Below, one piece after another: positions 48,221 through 58,799 of a stretch of DNA of 64,000 bases (the stretch's first letter is position 1; each line of letters opens with the position of its first letter). This DNA comes from Limonium bicolor (lineage: Eukaryota > Streptophyta > Magnoliopsida > Caryophyllales > Plumbaginaceae). The position numbers and the translations under genes are program-made. Location of the stretch: contig CM041779.1 of assembly GCA_023374045.1 (NCBI GenBank), positions 295,130,167-295,194,166 on the forward strand, in the 5' to 3' direction. The notes under the pieces were generated by a model. It was not told where the DNA came from. It saw nothing but the letters and a program-made list of their open reading frames with translations, and searched no databases.

Positions 48221-49856
48221 GTTATTTTTCCCGGTTTAGGTACTATTCACTAACCGGGTCCGGTTTCCGGAATTTTATCGTTTCTTTATTTTTATTGGTT
48301 ATTAAGCTTTCATAAATGCTTAATAATATTTATTTAATGACTTATAATTTTTACGGGTTCGTTTGACCACTTAAAGTCACGTTTTCGGGTTTTCTCGAAA
48401 AACGTGCTCTAAAGCTCTATTAGTGTTTTAATTCATTATTTGGATCCGTTTTCTTCGGGGGTTGTTCCCATATATTATTTAGGTCTTATTAAACCTTTAG
48501 AATCCATGTAATACTCTAACCGAGGTCTCATACCTCCTATGGCTATTTAACGCTTATTTAGCGTTTTCCGCTTTTTAAGAGTTTATTTATTCTTTTGGAT
48601 TTATTTTTCCTTACTAGCATTAATTAGGTACCCTTAGGCCCTTAAATACATATTAAATTAATTTTAATCCCTATATTTAAGTTCGGGGTATTTCAGTAAA
48701 CCCTAAATACATATATTGTCTTAGAACATTTAGGTGATTGTTTTACCTTGGATATAAAAGAGAGTTTGGATATGTAGCAAGAGAGGACTCCACCAAGCCC
48801 TTGGAAGATTCAAATGAAGCTAAAACAAAGCAAGGTAAGGACACCATTAATGGTGTTTTTCGGACAACATAAAAACATAAAGGAAATGTTATTTTTCTTT
48901 GAGTTTCCTTACCTAGAAGCAAAGGAGAACAATAATATGTGAAAAGATGAGCTCAAGCTCCTCCCATGGAGATTCCTCTTGGCACCGAAATGGAGCTCTT
49001 GGAATTTTGAGAAGATAGGAATGAAGAGCTTGATGAGACTAGAAGAGTGGTGGTCTTTGTTTTTGATTTGACAAAGTGAGCTAGGAGATATAAGAGATCA
49101 AAGATGGAGTTGTGTGTGGTACTATTGCAAAACCGTGAATGGAGAATGAAGAAGAGAGGTTGGAGACGTGGGAAATGAAGAGGGAAATGAGAGAATGAAG
49201 TTAAGTTTGCTTTTAGGAGATATTTATATGTTAAAGCAAATAGTAACTTAAGTAGTCAATTCTTTATTTGTTTAACAAGCTAACAAGAGTGGTGACTCAC
49301 CACTAAGAAAACTGGCCTCCTTAATGTTCTTAGGGATATTTTAGTCCTTGTTGACCAATTAAATTACTTATATTGACATATGTTATAAACTTGCTTATTT
49401 TGGCTACTATTCACAAAAACAAAGCACATAGTTGTGAAATTTTTGATTTCCCATTGATTTAGACCTCCTAATGTGATACTAAGTAGTACACATGTTAATT
49501 AAAGAGAGATGGACATTTAGCCATTCAAAACTCATTTACAAGACAATTTTTCGAAAATGTGCTTTAAGACTCCTTAAAGCACATTTTGTGTTTTAACTTG
49601 TTTTCAAGCTTGGTTTTCTTTGGTAATTGGTTTAATATGTTCATTAATATATAAATAAGGTCTTGGTAAGCTCATTAGGTCTTAACCAAGCTTATCCCAA
49701 GCTTAGAGCACATTTTAGCCCTAATTGACTTTAAGGTATTTATTTGTGTTTTCTATGGTTTAAATTGTTTACTAATGTTCCTAAGACTCTTTTTAGTCTT
49801 AATATACCATATTTAATGTTTAAACAACATACTAAGGTTTGGGGTATTTCAATCGG

Positions 49857-50853
49857 CCAAGAAATGAGGGTGAAGAAAAATGAGTTTTTCTTGAATATTA
49901 TTACATTAGGAGAGAGAGGAGATTCCAAGCTTCAAATTGGTACCATTTTCTCTTCAAATGGGGTATACCCATGGAGATGAACTTCATCATTTTTCATATT
50001 TTGAAAAGAGGGAAGTGTAGAGCTGGATGAGGGGAAGAAGAATATGTATTTTATTTTGCATTTGGAGCTTGTATGTAGCTAGAGCATGGAGAGAAAGAGG
50101 GAGTAGCCATGGGAGCTTGGTGAGGAAGCTCAAAAACGTCCCAGCCAGAGGGAGAGGGGAGAAATCGACAGGGAAGGGGGAAAAGGAGGAAAGAGGAGGA
50201 AAAGAAAATAAGGAGGAGAGAGAGGGAAAATGGGATAAGTACCCTTTTTCACTTTTTGCTTTTTGACCCATTTAATTAGCTAGTTGGTCAAGAGTGTGTG
50301 AGAGGCTATTTTAAACTGTAAATACCGGCCCCCTATTATAATACAATCTGGAGCGTTTTTCGTCTTTTACAGAAAACGCTCATTATTTTACCCGGTTTAA
50401 CACTATTCACTAACCGGGCCCATTTTCCGGATTTTTCTCGTTTCTTTGATTGTAATGGTTATTATACTCCCATTAATGTTTATTTATAGTTATTTAATGA
50501 ACTATAATTTTTACGGGTTCATTTGGCTACTCAAAGTCATGTTTGCAGTTTTCTCGAAAAATGTGCGCTAAAGCTTTATTAGCGTTTTAACACATTATTT
50601 GGATCCGTTTTTTTCGTGAATTGTTCCCATATATTATTTAGGCCTTATTAAGCCTTAAAAATCCATTAAATACCCTTTTCAAGGTTGTATTCCTCCTAGG
50701 GTCACTTAACGCTCAATTTAACATATTCCGCTTTTTAAGCGTTTTTCTTGTTTCTTTTGGATTTATTCTTTACCAAAATTCTTCAGGCACTAATAGGCCC
50801 TCAATATCATATTAGATTAATTTAATCACCCTAATTAAGTTCGGGGTATTTCA
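49857..50853 (-). repeat. 5' LTR (part 2) of the non-autonomous Tekay relative
   Basis: Continuation of 27663-31110 after the Tekay insertion (the TSD ATCGG at 49852-49856 is the join). Ends GTTCGGGGTATTTCA at 50853; the next bases, AGGTG, should be this element's TSD. Aligns with the outer ~1 kb of the solo LTR at 47700-48695. Confidence 0.88.
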
Positions 50854-52883
50854 AGGTGCTTGGTAATAAATGACCCACTATTCCTTTATGTGGTATAGGT
50901 TTCTAAGTTATCTCGAAAGTAGTTAATTAACTTGTACAAAGGGCTTTCAACAATAGCCATTACCAGTAGGAGGCGGACCTTCTTCAGCACCCCATTCATG
51001 CACTCCACCAGGTTAGTTGTCATATGACCCCACCCTCTTTCTATATTCATATGCACGTGACCATTTCTCGGGGTGAAGCTCATTGAAAAAAGGAGTAATA
51101 GAGGGGTGAAGAGCAAGTAAGTGATTTAATCTGTCCTGAACTATATCACTTCTGAAATAGTAACCCACACAAGTAATATAATCAGATTAGATACCTAGCC
51201 AATATTAGAAAAGATGACTACATACAAATCTCTAGCTGTTACCTGTGTTGACGAGGTACTTTTTCCACTCCTTGTTTCCAAATCTTGTCTGAAAGTTTGA
51301 AGCAATATGATGGATACATAAGAAATGTTGGGCATAAAGAGGAAGCCTGTATGGTTCTTCCCCCATGATTGACATTATAGCTCCGGCCCGATCCGTAATT
51401 ACTTCCACATCATTCCTAGCTCCAATAACTATGTTACGAACACGGTCAAGAAAATATTTCCAATCATCTCTTGACTCGCTAGCAATGATATCAAAGGCCA
51501 TTGGTATTATCTTGTTTTTACCATCTTGAGCGACAACAACCAATAATTTACCTTTGTACTTACCGTACATGTAAATAGTATCTATTTGTAGTAGAGGTTT
51601 CATATACTTGAAAGGAGTAAGGCAAAGCCCAAATGCCCAAAAACAACTCTTAAACCGCCTAACAGAAGTGGTCTGCATTTCATCATGAAACACAATAGGT
51701 GAATCTAGGTCGACATACGAATTAGGTATAAAGTGTTTGATACTTATGATATACATGGGTAATTAAGTAAACGACTGCTCCAAATCACCGTAGACCCTTC
51801 TTATCGCTTCCGCATGACCTAACAAAACTTTCTTGTAGCTGATCTTCCTTTTATATTCTGAACGGATTAGTTGAATCACAGTCTTCACTTGTAGTGTAGG
51901 GTTCTCCTTGACCCTTGGTATCATGACTTCAGCAATGAAATTGTAAGTAAAAAAACGATCATTGCTCTCGTCTAGAACTAGAGCGCATGAGTGAGGACTG
52001 AATTTCTGTAGCCACCATTCAAATGAATTCTTTAACAGCGCAGCGCAGCTCGAAATCTGAAACTGCACCCTTGTCGGCACCTAAAGGAGTAAAATTTTCT
52101 ATTATTCTCGGGGGCAATGAAATCTACGTTTCTCCCCAACTAGTATTGTTTCACAGCAGTCACAAGAACATTTTTGTCAGCAAATTCTTGCCCTTTGACA
52201 AACTCATGACCTGGCCACCAATACGGCACACCACGTCGATCAATGTTGGATGGTATCTGGCTTGTGGCCTCTAGATCCACCTACGATGAGAATTGCACTG
52301 CAGGAGTGTACGGTGTGGAGGGCCCAACTTCATCAACTATGTGATCATCATCAGGTAAATCTTCTGGCTCCATCTCAGAATCATCATCCGAACTTTGGAG
52401 ATTTTCATCTTTGGCTTGGTGATGCTCGGAAAAATCATCGTCGGTTTCATTGTCTTCCTCCGGAGAAGGTGTAGTTACATGCTCAAATTCAACTTGCACA
52501 GCCAAGTTGTTCAACACATCTGAATTCTTAATGAAGTTTGATATCATCAGCTTCACCCGAGAATCACTAGTAATTTTGAGTGGAATAAACAAACAAGATG
52601 GATATTTGTTCTTCAAATTTCTACAAACCATGTCAGTGATAACATAATCTCCCCCTAACTCCAAGTCGACAAGATTTTTGACAGTATCTTTGAAGGATTG
52701 AAATGTGGAAAGCTCAGAAATTTGAGTGTGGATGAATCTCGACCAATAGGATATATGAAAATATACACCATATGGATTGTATTTGAGATCTACATTTAGA
52801 TAAAGAGTACATGGGATATCCATCTTAAATATGTGTAGCAAATGGGGAAGAGTGTAGAGTGTGTAAGGGTGTGGACTGAACAA
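50854..52883 (-). pseudogene. MULE (Mutator-like) transposase
   Basis: Read leftward. 52883-52281: N-terminal region with an acidic Asp/Glu/Ser stretch. About 52205-52060: Mutator DNA-binding domain (FVKGQEFADKNVLVTAVKQY, one in-frame TAG, then CRQGCSFRFRAAL). 52080-51763: linker. 51756-51243: MULE transposase core (IDTIYMYGKYKGKLLVVVAQ, IPMAFDIIASESRDDWKYFL, VEVITDRAGAI) with two catalytic Asp. Candidate intron 51242-51152 (ACACAG|GTAACA ... TTTCAG|AAG), then LHPSITPFFNELHPEKW and, after a frameshift, WGHMTTNLVECMN with the likely catalytic Glu. The end and zinc finger are cut off by the LTR at 50853. Confidence 0.85.
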
Positions 52884-52995
52884 TAAATTTTGATTTTGGA
52901 GAGAATAAAGTAGGAAGAAAGTAGAAAATGTTGGGAGAGAAGAGATTATTTATAAATGTTCCAATAACAAAGTAGCCATTGAAGTTACCGTTGGT

Positions 52996-53044
52996 GGCTT
53001 TGCATGGAAGCCGATAATACCATTATCGGCTTCCATGCAAAGCC
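52996..53044. repeat. Perfect 49-bp palindrome upstream of the MULE transposase
   Basis: 23-bp arms (GGCTTTGCATGGAAGCCGATAAT and its exact complement) around ACC. About 115 bases upstream of the transposase ATG. The core AAGCCGATAA recurs, partly palindromic, at 53070-53130. Could be a promoter or terminal-region element of the MULE. Confidence 0.9.
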
Positions 53045-53949
53045 TCAAACGGTCAAATTTCCCTTGTACATAAGCTGATAATGGTATTATGGTCTTACAT
53101 AAGCCGATAGCATCGTTATCGGCTTTCCACAAGTTTTACAAAAAAAAACTTGTTTTTGGGAATTACAGTGACATTCAACCGTGAGAGGGAATAGAGCGGG
53201 GGGGGGGGGGGAATGCCTGCTTCCGGGAAATTTTCCTTAGTTGATTGCTTTCATAGTCATGGATGACTGGGTCGAGTTATCCTGTAGTACATTGCGTAGG
53301 TCCTCCTCCTGTATTTGTTATCATTGGCACCTCCCCGTTATGTTATATGGGGTCTTTGGACCATTTTGTTATCTGGGGTTTTCACACCCATGATGTTATC
53401 TGAGGTCTTTAGACCAATTTATATGCTCTAACTAGGGTCCCTTTAAAAGCAACTTCTAATTATGCCCTGTTGTGTATAAGTTTTTGGTCCATTTTATTGT
53501 AACTTGGATTTTTAGTTTTAGCTCTTATGCTTATGTTAATATTTGGGTATATAAATAGATCTCTATAATTATCTTTAGTAAAAACGTTTTGAGCGTGGCT
53601 CATATTGTTGATGTTTGTTGCTTACGGAGTGCATGGTTGTTCATCCTTGTCCACTTTAACATTTTGTAGATTATAAATTGACCACTTGAAGGTCCTTCGC
53701 TCTTAGTTGAAATTCAAGTTCTGTTATCCTCATTTGCTGTTATTTGAAGTGGTCTTATGACCTTAATTAGTTTAGCTTATGGTTAAAGACTTTAGATTAC
53801 TTTGCCTTAATAGTTTTAGACCATAGCATGTTGGAATTTGTTGTTTTTACTTACAGTTTAGATAATATCATTTGCAAATCCGAATCTTTGAGGCCTTGCA
53901 TGCAACTAGTCTCTTAACATCATGTGGCGTGCCGGCCGGTTTTAGGGCC
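53045..53949. other. Non-coding sequence with poly-G run
   Basis: Holds the second, imperfect AAGCCGAT palindrome, a run of 14 G (53198-53211), and at 53340-53430 three short repeats of GTTATCTGGGGTCTTT-like sequence. No gene seen. The MULE outer TIR probably lies here but was not identified. Confidence 0.4.
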
Positions 53950-53952
53950 ATG

Positions 53953-56101
53953 ACAGTGCTTGTTTTAAGAACTGTTGAAACTGGTGTTTTTTTAAACAAA
54001 GTTGTTTTCATTTTATTCACAAATTTATCTCAGCAACATATCTAACAAGACATCTCCATCCCTCTCCATTCCAAACTATTTCCAATGACTTACAAATCAA
54101 AGATATTATTATACATAATCATTAAACAATAACACTTCACATTTCCAAACTAAAACAAACACTCACACTTCAAATTAAATGGTCACATAGCCATGCAACT
54201 ATTAAAAAATGTGTTAAGTAGCTAGCTACATTATTTCAAACATCATGAGTGAATAGATAAGTTAGGGTTCCAATATTACCATAAGTGAATAGATAAGTTC
54301 GACTATATTATCGATGATAAATGAAGATTTTCTGCCCCGTCTTCATTCTAGTGTGCAAGTGATGCTGCAATTCCAGTCTTTGCAGAGTCAAGACACAACA
54401 CAAGAATGATGAGACAGAGAATTCATGATCCTTGTTCTCGATTTAGGGTTGAAAAACTACCGTGAGTTAATAGATAAGTTCGAGTATATGACCAGTTCCG
54501 GTTTCTAAGATTTTCAGTGCATCTTCAATCTAGTGTGCGAGTGATGCACCAGTTCCAGTCTTTTCAGAAGTTGGACACAACAAGAGAATGATTAGATGGG
54601 AAGATCGAGAGCATTCATGTTCCTCGCCAATTAATGAAGATTTTGAACCCCATCTTCAAATCGATGTGAGCTCGAGCTCTAGTGATTTAATCTCTACAGA
54701 AACACAGACATAAGGAGAATATGAAGAGAGGGGACAAAGCATGTACGCTCTTTAATTCACCAGTTATAGTTGCTAAATTACTGTGAGTTTGCTTCACAAG
54801 GTGCGACAAAAATCAAAACCTTATATTGCCAATTAATAGCAAGACAGAAGAACATAAGTTCGAGTATTACAACTTCTAGTGATAAATCTCAGCAGAAGGC
54901 ACAAACACAAGAGTAATATGAAGAGAGGGGCAGAGAACGTACGCTCTTTAATTCACTAGTTAGGGCTGCTAAATTACTATGAGTTTGCTTCACAAGGTGC
55001 GATAAAAATAAAAAATATCTGTTGTCAATTAGTAGCCAGACAGAAGAACATAAGTTTGAGTATTACCAGTTCTAGTGATAAATCTCAACAAAAGGCACAA
55101 ACACAAGAATAATATGAAGAAAGGGGCAGAGCATGTACATTTCTGAATTCGTCAATTATGGTTGCGAAATTACTGTGAGTTTGCTTCACAAGGTGTGACA
55201 AAAATAAAAAACTTCTATTATCAATCAATAGCCAGACTTAAGAACACAATTTTGAGTATTACCGACTCCAGTGATTAAAATCCCTGTAAACAAACACAAT
55301 AATAAAATGAAGATAGGGGCAGAGCATGTATGTTTCTTAATCGCGCCAGTTAAGGTTGCAAAATTACCGTGAGTGATTATCATTTTCTTTAACAAGGTGT
55401 GGCAGGAATTCAAAAGATTCTATTGTTAATCGCTAAAGAGAAAGAAGATAAGTTCGAGTATTACCGGTTCCCGTTTTCATCCCGGCGCGCGCCTCTTTAA
55501 TTTGGTGTGCTCAATCAAACTCCAATGATCTACAAAGGTGAGGCCACTAGAAGTATATGAAGAGAGGGGTAGAGCATGTTTCTTAATCACCATCGCCAGT
55601 TAAGGTTGCAAAGTTAGAGTGAGAGCAGGCGAGGTGGCAAGGGCGAAAGCAGGTGCGACGGCAACGACGGAAAGCAGGCATGGTGGCGATGATGGCAAGC
55701 AGGCAGCACGGTGAGAGCAGTGGTGGTTCAAAGGCCAGAGTCATCCTTGTGTTCGTCCCATTCGATATATATTAGAGAGAATAACAAAAAGATATGCGGG
55801 TGATATGCTTAAATAATAAAAGAAAATTTTCACAGGTATTGGATTAAAACCACCAAATGTTGTTAAGTAAACGTTTTCCGCGGTTCCTTGTTAAAAACTG
55901 CTGAAAATAATGATATTTGTCTCGTGGTTCCTTTAATAGCCATCAAAAATGTCCTTCATCAATTTTTTAAAATGATTTTCAGTAGTTGTTCTTTAAAACC
56001 GCTGAAATTGACTCTCTATTTTCTCTGGTTACTCAATTTTGTCATAATTGTTTAAAACTGCCGAAGCTTAGGGGCCGAACATGCTCATTCCTGTACTAGT
56101 G
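53953..56101. mobile_element. Non-autonomous CACTA-like transposon
   Basis: The right end, read inward on the minus strand, is CACTAGTACAGGAATGAGC (56101 inward), a CACTA-type terminus. Subterminal repeats with AAAACCGCTGAAA-like cores lie at 55860-56080. The 3 bases after it are ATG (56102-56104). A matching ATG at 53950-53952 precedes a stretch with related motifs (AAGAACTGTTGAAACTGG), but the first bases there are not CACTA, so the left boundary is tentative. No transposase; the interior is a tandem array and a GC-richer block (55610-55740). Confidence 0.55.
54240..55640. repeat. Tandem array, about 195-bp unit, roughly six copies
   Basis: TGAGTTTGCTTCACAAGGTG marks recur at 54784, 54980 and 55176 (196 bp apart) with more diverged copies before (about 54463) and after (55370). 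Units also share AAGTTCGAGTATTACC and AATATGAAGAGAGGGGCAGAG. Confidence 0.8.
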
Positions 56102-56104
56102 ATG

Positions 56105-57171
56105 GTTTGTAAGCTTGGGGTTCTATTTCCTATTATTTGTACTTAATATGGTAATAAAATGAACTATTTGTCTTGAACAAAAAATTTACATTATGTCATT
56201 TACTGTTTTGTCCACTTATTAGTTAAATGAATATGTTATTAACTATTGTACCTCTAACTATTATATAGTGACATGGTTTAAACTTTTCAAACTAAATAGA
56301 ATATAAAGAACTATAGCTAACTTTTGTTGCATGATGTGATCTTTGCAAACCTCAATGGCTTATAATGAAATATAGTAAATCTAAGTTGCATTTTATGAAA
56401 TTTACTAAAAACAAAAAGAAAATTTTAGCTTAACTAATAAAGTAACACTTCAATACCTCCGTTTTCTCATTTTCTCTTTCTCTCTTAGGTGAAAGTACTA
56501 GTTTTCTTTCTCCTTTCTTTAGTTTCTTCTTCTTTTAAGTCCTATGGGTATCCTGGCTGCTATTTCTGATGGATTTTGTCTTATCCTTTTATTTTTCCTC
56601 ATCTACCACTTTTGGATGTTATTTACTTTGTTTTTTGCCCAAAAAATATTCTATGTGGTTGTGTATAGACTTATGGCAAAGGAAAACTTTGCTTGGTTTT
56701 CTCTTTTTTTAGGGCTCCAAGACAGATGGGTAGTCTTGCTATTTTGATTATCAACATTCAATGTCTGATTTAGTTGTTGATGGTTGTGGTTTAACGACAT
56801 TAAAGAAAGCTGATTGACGAGTTCGACGGGGATCGATGTCTTAGTCTATTGTGGTTGTCGGTGCTGAATCATGAAGCAAATTATCTAGCGCTACATCGAC
56901 AAACTTCCCAATGGCTTATCTAATTTTCCACAACCACAAGATTGAATATGGCGAAAGTTCATAGCATAGTGATCCAAAGCTACTCAGTATAGGACTCAAT
57001 AGTACAATTTACATGAACAACAAAAATGATGAATTTAGAAGAAAACTCTGCTACTAATCTTTATTAATATCTTGAAAAACTTCTCACCTGATCTGTTAAA
57101 CACAATGAACAATCACACTCATGTCTAGCACCTATACTACTCATCAATACACATAAATATCCAAAGCTCGT
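56105..57171. other. A/T-rich sequence without a supported gene
   Basis: A pyrimidine-rich stretch (56460-56540) precedes a 67-codon hydrophobic ORF (56544-56747) with no recognised domain and no support beyond being open. Nothing else seen. Confidence 0.35.
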
Positions 57172-58780
57172 TGTTAGAACCTTGTGTGGTGCACATGGTA
57201 GAGTCCTTCTATGTGCTCAGAGTCCCGCGAGCAGTATGACAAACCCTGCTACAATAAACATATAAGATGGTGAAAGAGTCTGTCTAACCAATGAAAGAGT
57301 TTGTCTAACCAAGAGAGTCTGTCTAATGCTTTGTGGCTGAACACGTTATCGATTACAACAACTTACAAAATCTATGGCCAAGGAACGCGTCCAAATGCTC
57401 ACAACGTCTATCTGCTAATTCAACTCCCACAAGCCTAAATATTTGGAGTCATAGCCTCACACAAATCAGGTCCAAAATTTAAGGACCAACTTCCTGGTTT
57501 TTCGGAACAGACTCTGCCAACGCCTCCAAGGACTTTAGTATTTAAGGAGCTAGATAAGTCAGTTGTTACTTGTGCTTTTTTTCTTAATATTACGAGTACA
57601 CTGAAAGAACCTTGTATGAGAGATTGAGAAAAGTACCTTGTCACCTTTGTTAGTCTTTTTAGTTTGAATTTCATATTTAGATTTAATCTAGGGTGTTTCT
57701 AGACTTACTGTACTCATCAAAGAGCTGATTAGAAATTGTATAAGATGAGTGAGTAAGATCCTGCTGAGTAGAACTCCTATACTTAGCAGGCAGTGTAAGT
57801 TCTTTGTTTCCATATTAATGAAGAATTTACATTGTGTATCCATTTATGTCAACTAAATGGTTTCACTTTCTGAGAGAGTCTGTCTGAGTCTAACAACCCA
57901 GACAAACTATGTCAGCCCCATCGATCCCACAATTGGTATTAGAGCCTGTTGCTGACAAACTCTCGACATCAAGATGGAAGAGCTTTTCTTCGACCAGAAC
58001 AATGATGTTCACTTCGACATCTTCAAAGACAAATGTACTGAAAGCATCACCTCCTCCAATACGAAGAAGGACTCCGTCGATCCAGAGACAGAGTCTTTAG
58101 ATCAGGTTTGCCTCATGTCTCATGAAATAAATGACTCAATGATTCCGAATAATGAGGTAACAAGATCCCATCTCAAAACTGATCTTTACAGAATTCCTTC
58201 CATATGATTTCTTACTCTTATTTCCAAAATTTTTACTAACACAAGTTCTTTGAAAGCCAAATATGTTAAGCAAATGTACTCAGAGACGAGACTGAAGAAG
58301 TCAAGACTATTGACTACTTACTATAACTGGATCTACAAGAGTCTCAACTTTGTGTAGATTCCCTTCAAAAGGAACTACATGAAGCCAAAACTCTTATTTG
58401 ACTCCAACCAAAAGAAACTGGAAGAGTCAAGGACTCAAATCGACTCTCTCAGAAAGATCTAACTGTTACATCTGAAAAGTGCTATTCCTTGCAGAATGAA
58501 CTGAACCACTCAGTGTCTCAGAATAAAAAACCGAGATCCACTATTGAGAAACTAAACAAACGCATAAAAGATAAAGTTCATGCACTTGCTTTCAAACGAT
58601 CAATTTCATCAAACAAGTGTCACCCTCAGAATTTCCAGAGTGGGCTAGTTCCAAGATACAAGAGGTAAGTAAGGATCGTGACACCCTACGACAAGAAGTC
58701 GAAAGACACTATCAGGATATAGTCAATCTCAGCATGGGAACAGGCTCCACTCTTTCTAATCCTCCTAAATGGAAAACTGG
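57172..58780 (+). mobile_element. Truncated SIRE-like copia with deleted gag
   Basis: A 724-bp LTR (57172-57895, TGTTAGAACC to GTCTAACA) is followed by the PBS TGGTATTAGAGC (57934-57945) and a gag remnant. The element is cut at 58780 by a Tat-like LTR. The remainder should resume, starting ACTGG, on the far side of that element, outside the window. Confidence 0.8.
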
Positions 58781-58799
58781 TGTGAGCCTCGATTTTTAA
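57974..58799 (+). pseudogene. Gag remnant of the truncated SIRE-like copia
   Basis: Starts MEELFFDQNNDVHFD, matching the N-terminus of the other SIRE Gag (MADLFANQNNKMHFE). It jumps almost directly to VCLMSHEINDSMIPNNEVTR, which matches the region after the zinc knuckle in that protein, so capsid and first knuckle are deleted. A stop follows (58205-58207), then coiled-coil remnants in several frames, ending PSEFPEWASSKIQEVSKDRD (58617 on). Non-coding as it stands. The last codons after 58780 belong to the inserted LTR. Confidence 0.75.

Larger units (their letters stand above)
44468..48695 (-). mobile_element. Solo LTR of a related Tekay family
   Basis: 4228 bp with Tekay-type ends (TGTAACACCCC to GGGGTATTTCA on the plus strand) and a perfect TSD GTAAA (44463-44467 and 48696-48700). 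The empty site survives in the other LTR at about 34015 (CATTGTAAACCCTAAAT). No internal region, hence a solo LTR produced by LTR-LTR recombination. It belongs to the same family as the split LTR 27663-31110/49857-50853. Contains hairpin array C and a CATACT/TACTCA-type microsatellite at about 45245-45320. Confidence 0.95.
31111..49851 (-). mobile_element. Tekay-type chromovirus carrying an AlkB ORF
   Basis: 18.7 kb including a nested 4.2 kb solo LTR. Flanked by TSD ATCGG (31106-31110 and 49852-49856). Minus-strand order: 5' LTR (49851-41583), PBS, gag in several exon-like pieces with two zinc knuckles, AlkB dioxygenase, protease, RT, RNase H, integrase with chromodomain, polypurine tract, 3' LTR (35174-31111). 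RT before integrase, the GPY/F integrase tail, the chromodomain and about 4 kb LTRs fit the Tekay clade. In the first 150 bp of the two LTRs I count four mismatches, so the insertion is fairly young, yet pol has several stops. Confidence 0.93.
41583..49851 (-). repeat. 5' LTR of the AlkB-bearing Tekay element, with nested solo LTR
   Basis: Copy of 31111-35174, interrupted at 44468-48695. Without the insert it is about 4036 bp. Ends TGTAACACC next to the PBS and GGTATTTCA at 49851, followed by TSD ATCGG. Confidence 0.94.

Noticed and set aside
56544..56747. 67-codon hydrophobic ORF as a membrane protein gene
   Set aside because: Short, F/L-rich in A/T-rich DNA, no domain and no supporting context.
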